Assembly (NCBI GenBank): GCA_023055505.1
Contig: JALIRH010000007.1
Span: 14,139,773-14,203,772 of the forward strand
DNA length: 64,000 bases
Direction of reading: 5' to 3'
Source: Callipepla californica brunnescens
Lineage: Eukaryota > Chordata > Aves > Galliformes > Odontophoridae
The notes under the pieces are model-generated. The model saw only the letters and a list, made by a program, of their open reading frames with translations. It did no database searches and was not told where the DNA came from. Positions 60,701-64,000 of this stretch are shown here, in pieces. Position 1 is the first letter of the stretch, and every line of letters starts with the position of its first letter. A program made the translations under genes and the position numbers.

Positions 60701-61831
60701 ATGCGGGAAAGGAAATTACTTCTTTGGAAGGATCCTACATGCCAAGTTAGAGGAAAGCTATTTTAACCTATTTCTCTTGTTGATGGGCAACTTGATGTCA
60801 TAAAAATACATATCAAACTCTTTCAAAAGCAGTTTCTTTCACATTCTTCCTCTCAATATGAAGTGTATGACTTTTTTTATAAGGATGAAACTGATTTACT
60901 AGCACACAAATATTTTTCAGTGCAAGAATGCAGATATTAGTCAGAATCCAGACAGTGTTAAGTGATTAAATTTTTTATTCCGTGCTTCTTCTGGTCAGAG
61001 CTCCATTCTGTTGCAGAGAAGATGCACAAAGAATACCTCGTCAACAGGATCCATACTGGTATGTTATTCAAAAGTGCACAAGAAGGAAAACCTAAGTGAA
61101 TTGTTTTTGTGATCTTAATTACTGAACACAGCATTTCATCTTATTATACAGAGTATTTATTAGCATCTATTCTCAAATAGAGGCACTGTCTCCCATGCAT
61201 TAAACCAGTATGGTATCAGGAATTAGAAAAAGCAGATTAATCACCTGGCTGCCCTTAGACTACACTGCATTTCTGTGTTCTGAAAGCTTTCCATATGTCA
61301 TGCAGTTCTTTCCAAATCATCCAATCATTCCATAGCTTGTACAATAAAGCATTCATGCATATAAAAAATAGGAAAAATGTGTAAGTAAGATTTTATCTTA
61401 TCGTAAGAAAGAAAGAAAAGGGACTGCAGGTTTAGTAGTTGCGGCTCTGCATGATTTTCAGGTTTGGCAAGTAAAATTGTAGAAGCATCTGGAAGCTGTT
61501 ATTTATTACATGTCTATCTCTCTAAGAGCAAGATATCCGCTTTCTCTATATATTGCAAAAGAAAAAAAATGTGAACACAACAAACAAGGGTGCTGGCATC
61601 TGAATTGTAATTGACATTCCCCATTGTATCTTTTGATGAACAGCTCAGAAACGTTGATGAGTTCTGCTGTGGTGAAGAATGAGAGCAGTTGGGAAGCATA
61701 CCAGGTGGATTAGACTTTTCATCATGATGTACATTCCAGAAAACTACCTAAGTTTGCATCCAACTCCACAGATCTTCCTTCTGATTTTTGGTAGTTTCGT
61801 GACAGGAATATTATCCATCTGGTAACTTTGC

Positions 61832-61850
61832 ATATATATATATATATATA
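61832..61850. repeat. (AT)n dinucleotide repeat
   Basis: Nineteen bases of uninterrupted AT, then ACACAT. Confidence 0.95.
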
Positions 61851-62069
61851 CACATATTCACTGACCATAAGCAAAATACGTTGAAAATGCAATGATTCAG
61901 AAGTTTAAACTTATTTTTATTTCTGTCCCGGAATATGAAAAACTGTACTTAAAAATCCTGGTTACATACTAAGTAGGATACTCCAAGATACCTAGCAAAG
62001 AATTTTCAAACTCTCTCTCTGCTTGTTCTGGGTACAGCTATTTATATCGACAGTTCAGTTAGGTGCTGT

Positions 62070-62407
62070 AGAATCACAGAATCACAGAATTGCAGGGGTT
62101 GGAAGGCCCTCCAGAGTTCATCAAGTCTGACGTGCCTGAAAGCAGGCTCCCTAGACCAGATTGCACAGGTAGGCATCCAGGCAGGTCTTGAATATCTCCA
62201 GAGTAAGAGAATTCACAACCTCCCTGGGCAGCCTGTTCCAGTCACCCTCACTGTGAAGTTCTTTCACATATTGGTGCAGAACTCCCAGTGCTCCAGTTCA
62301 TGGTTATTTCCCCTTGTCCTGTCCCCAGACACTACTGGAAAGAGGTTGGCCATATCCCTTTCTCTCTCTCACTTAATATATTTATAAATTTTAATAAAAC
62401 CCCCAAG
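62070..62407 (-). mobile_element. CR1 LINE 3' fragment, about 340 bases
   Basis: The plus strand begins AGAATCACAGAATCACAGAA, then GGGGTTGGAAGG, CTAGACCAGATTGCACAGG, CAGGCAGGTCTTGAATATC, CCCTGGGCAGCCTGTTCCAG and GAAAGAGGTTGGCCATATCC, then a TTTATAAATTTTAATAAAA piece. This is the complement of a continuous CR1 3' end. It has the clearest tandem terminal AGAATCAC repeats of the window. The 99-codon plus frame at 62288-62587 runs through it and is not a gene. Confidence 0.96.
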
Positions 62408-62765
62408 ATTATTTATTTACAATTAGATTATTTATGTGATATTTTTGTGATAGAAATTGGAGTAAGATATCTTTCTTATGCTATCCTAACTCTCTTAAGA
62501 AAGGATGTAGCAGTAAGTTTTCTTGCGTCTATTTTTTTTTTTAATTTTCTATATTCATCTTGTTCATACAGGTTATTGGTGTGCTAAAATTCCAGCTGCC
62601 TTTGCCATCTAGTAAGTACTTTCTGAGTGTGAGATTTCTCCTGAATTTGACAATCAACAATATAGATATTAATATTTGAATGTGTCAAACTACATATTAA
62701 TGTCAATATCATTAATTTGTCAATGGACAAATAATTTTGATTTGATTTAGTAGCTTGGTGGGTAG
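62408..62765. other. AT-rich spacer between two CR1 pieces
   Basis: Only T-rich tracts were seen. Confidence 0.6.
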
Positions 62766-62842
62766 GGATGGTGGTGGGAGGATGGTTGGACTAGATGATG
62801 CTGTAGGTCCTTTCCAACCTAATGTATCTATGAATTTATGAA
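62766..62842 (+). mobile_element. CR1 3' tail, plus strand
   Basis: GGATGGTTGGACTAGATGATG, GTAGGTCCTTTCCAACCTAATG and TATCTATGAATTTATGA match the plus-sense CR1 end, with a slightly decayed terminal repeat. It lies about 360 bases from a minus-sense CR1, so the two point in opposite directions. Confidence 0.93.
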
Positions 62843-64000
62843 AAATTGTTTTAAGACAGTTCTGAAATCCTATTTTAGAGCTGAAGACAAAATGAGAGGG
62901 ACCGCAAGTTCAAACAATTTTATTCCTGGAGGGAATCAAGTCAATGTGTTCAGATGTGTACATTTCATCAAAAGAATCTTAGGATAAAATTTTGATTAGT
63001 ATCTATGGCATTGAAGGTAGTTAATTGGAACTGATAATGCAAAGTTATTTGGAAATCTTAGAAATTTCCATCCACAGACACTGAAGTTGCACTGACTTCA
63101 GATCAGTATACATCCTTACATCTATAAAAAGCTTGGTTTTATCTTTAAATTTTGAGTATTTTTTAAGTGCTCAATTTAGTACACACATTTTGGAAGGTTG
63201 ATTTGTTGCTTTGAGCTTTTCTAAATTTTTTGTTATTTTATATTGTGTGAATGTATCAGGCAATTAGAAATTTAAGTGATTTGAAATTGCTGGATATTTT
63301 CTATTCTTCATTCTTTAAAACTTCTAAGTCACGGTATGAAGTCTCATGTCTCTCTTTTATGTACTGGAAATTCTCATCAGCTCGAGTGTGAGTTGCTGAG
63401 TTATGGAATATTTAAAGGTTGCACAAGGAGGAGATGTAGATAGTATTATTCTTCAACAACGAAATTCACAAAAATACTCCATTTTGTCAACATACTTATA
63501 GCATTTACTTCAAAATAAATTGTTTTCTGTTTTGTGTTACATTATACTGATGAATAAAGTTATCAAGGGTAAGTTATTATAGTGTAGTTTATTAGAAGCA
63601 ATGAAGTGTACAGGAAGAAAGGACATCCTCATGAGAAGTCAGAAGTCTTGAGAAATTACTGTCATTGTGCATGAAACTTAGGTCATGCCTTGAGAGAGTC
63701 TTGGATTAATGATCTGTCACTTTCTGTAAACACACATTTGAAATACTATAAACCATCTACAACAGCATGACAATTAGTTTAAATAGAGAATGCATTGAAA
63801 GTTTGTTGGTAATATAGCTATAAATATAAATAGTTACATTGAGAAAATCTGTTTCTGAAATATAGACCTTCTGATTTAAAGTATTTTCAGCTGTTAAATT
63901 ACTAACAATTACTTATCCCGAAAAAAAGCATACTCATAGCTATGAGGAATAGAAGCACACAAGCTATTACAAGTATATTTCTTGATGACTGATTTGTTCA
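62843..64000. other. AT-rich unique DNA, nothing recognised
   Basis: No repeat family, RNA gene or exon was recognised up to the window end. Confidence 0.55.

Larger units (their letters stand above)
56348..62069. other. about 5.7 kb of AT-rich DNA, no gene seen
   Basis: Contains a poly-T (57693-57711), an AAAC run (57775-57798) and a TA repeat (61832-61850). The 124-codon plus frame 59822-60196 is the longest frame outside repeats and transposons, but it has no recognised domain and no supporting splice or promoter signal. 59160-59300 looks less AT-biased and may be conserved. Confidence 0.5.

Noticed and set aside
1..64000. A bacterial or viral accessory system, CRISPR array or operon
   Set aside because: All recognised elements are avian transposons, codon structure is absent, and no direct-repeat/spacer pattern exists. 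The window is vertebrate non-coding DNA.

Overview
This window is non-coding vertebrate DNA, almost certainly from a galliform bird such as chicken. The evidence is a dozen or more CR1 LINE fragments with the typical bird CR1 3' tail, a mariner element whose terminal repeats and protein relic resemble the chicken Galluhop type, and avian ERVL-type LTRs with 5-base target duplications. The background is AT-rich and stop-dense in all frames, as in a gene desert or a very long intron on a large chromosome. I found no intact protein-coding gene, no convincing exon chain, no tRNA, rRNA or snRNA, and nothing bacterial (no operon, CRISPR or IS). The open reading frames over about 60 codons are chance frames in AT-rich DNA, frames through simple repeats, or relics of transposon proteins.

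Layout. 1-4.1 kb: two short CR1 tails, a CA/CG repeat, a poly-T and a 110-base (TTTTC)n array. 4.1-18.5 kb: the longest repeat-poor stretch. 18.5-26.1 kb: a CR1 tail, an old degraded LTR (19.4-19.8 kb), a fresh 68-base tandem duplication (20.24 kb), a CR1 tail and a 716-base internally deleted mariner with TA flanks (25.38-26.10 kb). 30.8-31.9 kb: a solo LTR inserted into an older LTR of the same family. 33.3-34.8 kb: a CR1 piece and a 318-base (TTTTC)n array. 36.4 kb: a fragment of an old avian repeat. 40.05-41.10 kb: the best-preserved CR1, with the FADD reverse transcriptase motif and the terminal octamer-type tail. 42.8-43.5 kb: a probable LTR on the minus strand. 44.7-45.75 kb: two CR1 copies head to tail, the second with a 27-base in-frame duplication. 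52.6-54.1 kb: three CR1 pieces in mixed orientation. 55.77-56.34 kb: a second young solo LTR, about 95% identical by eye to the one at 30.8 kb and with a perfect GAATT duplication. 62.07-62.84 kb: two more CR1 pieces.

The elements do not work together as a system. They record successive insertions: old LTR and CR1 fragments, then the mariner, then younger solo LTRs of one family. The most informative observations are the LTR-in-LTR nest, the truncated mariner that keeps only its first catalytic block, the two large pyrimidine pentamer arrays, and a few unique blocks that look constrained but can only be judged by alignment. I found no evidence of a new biological system here.
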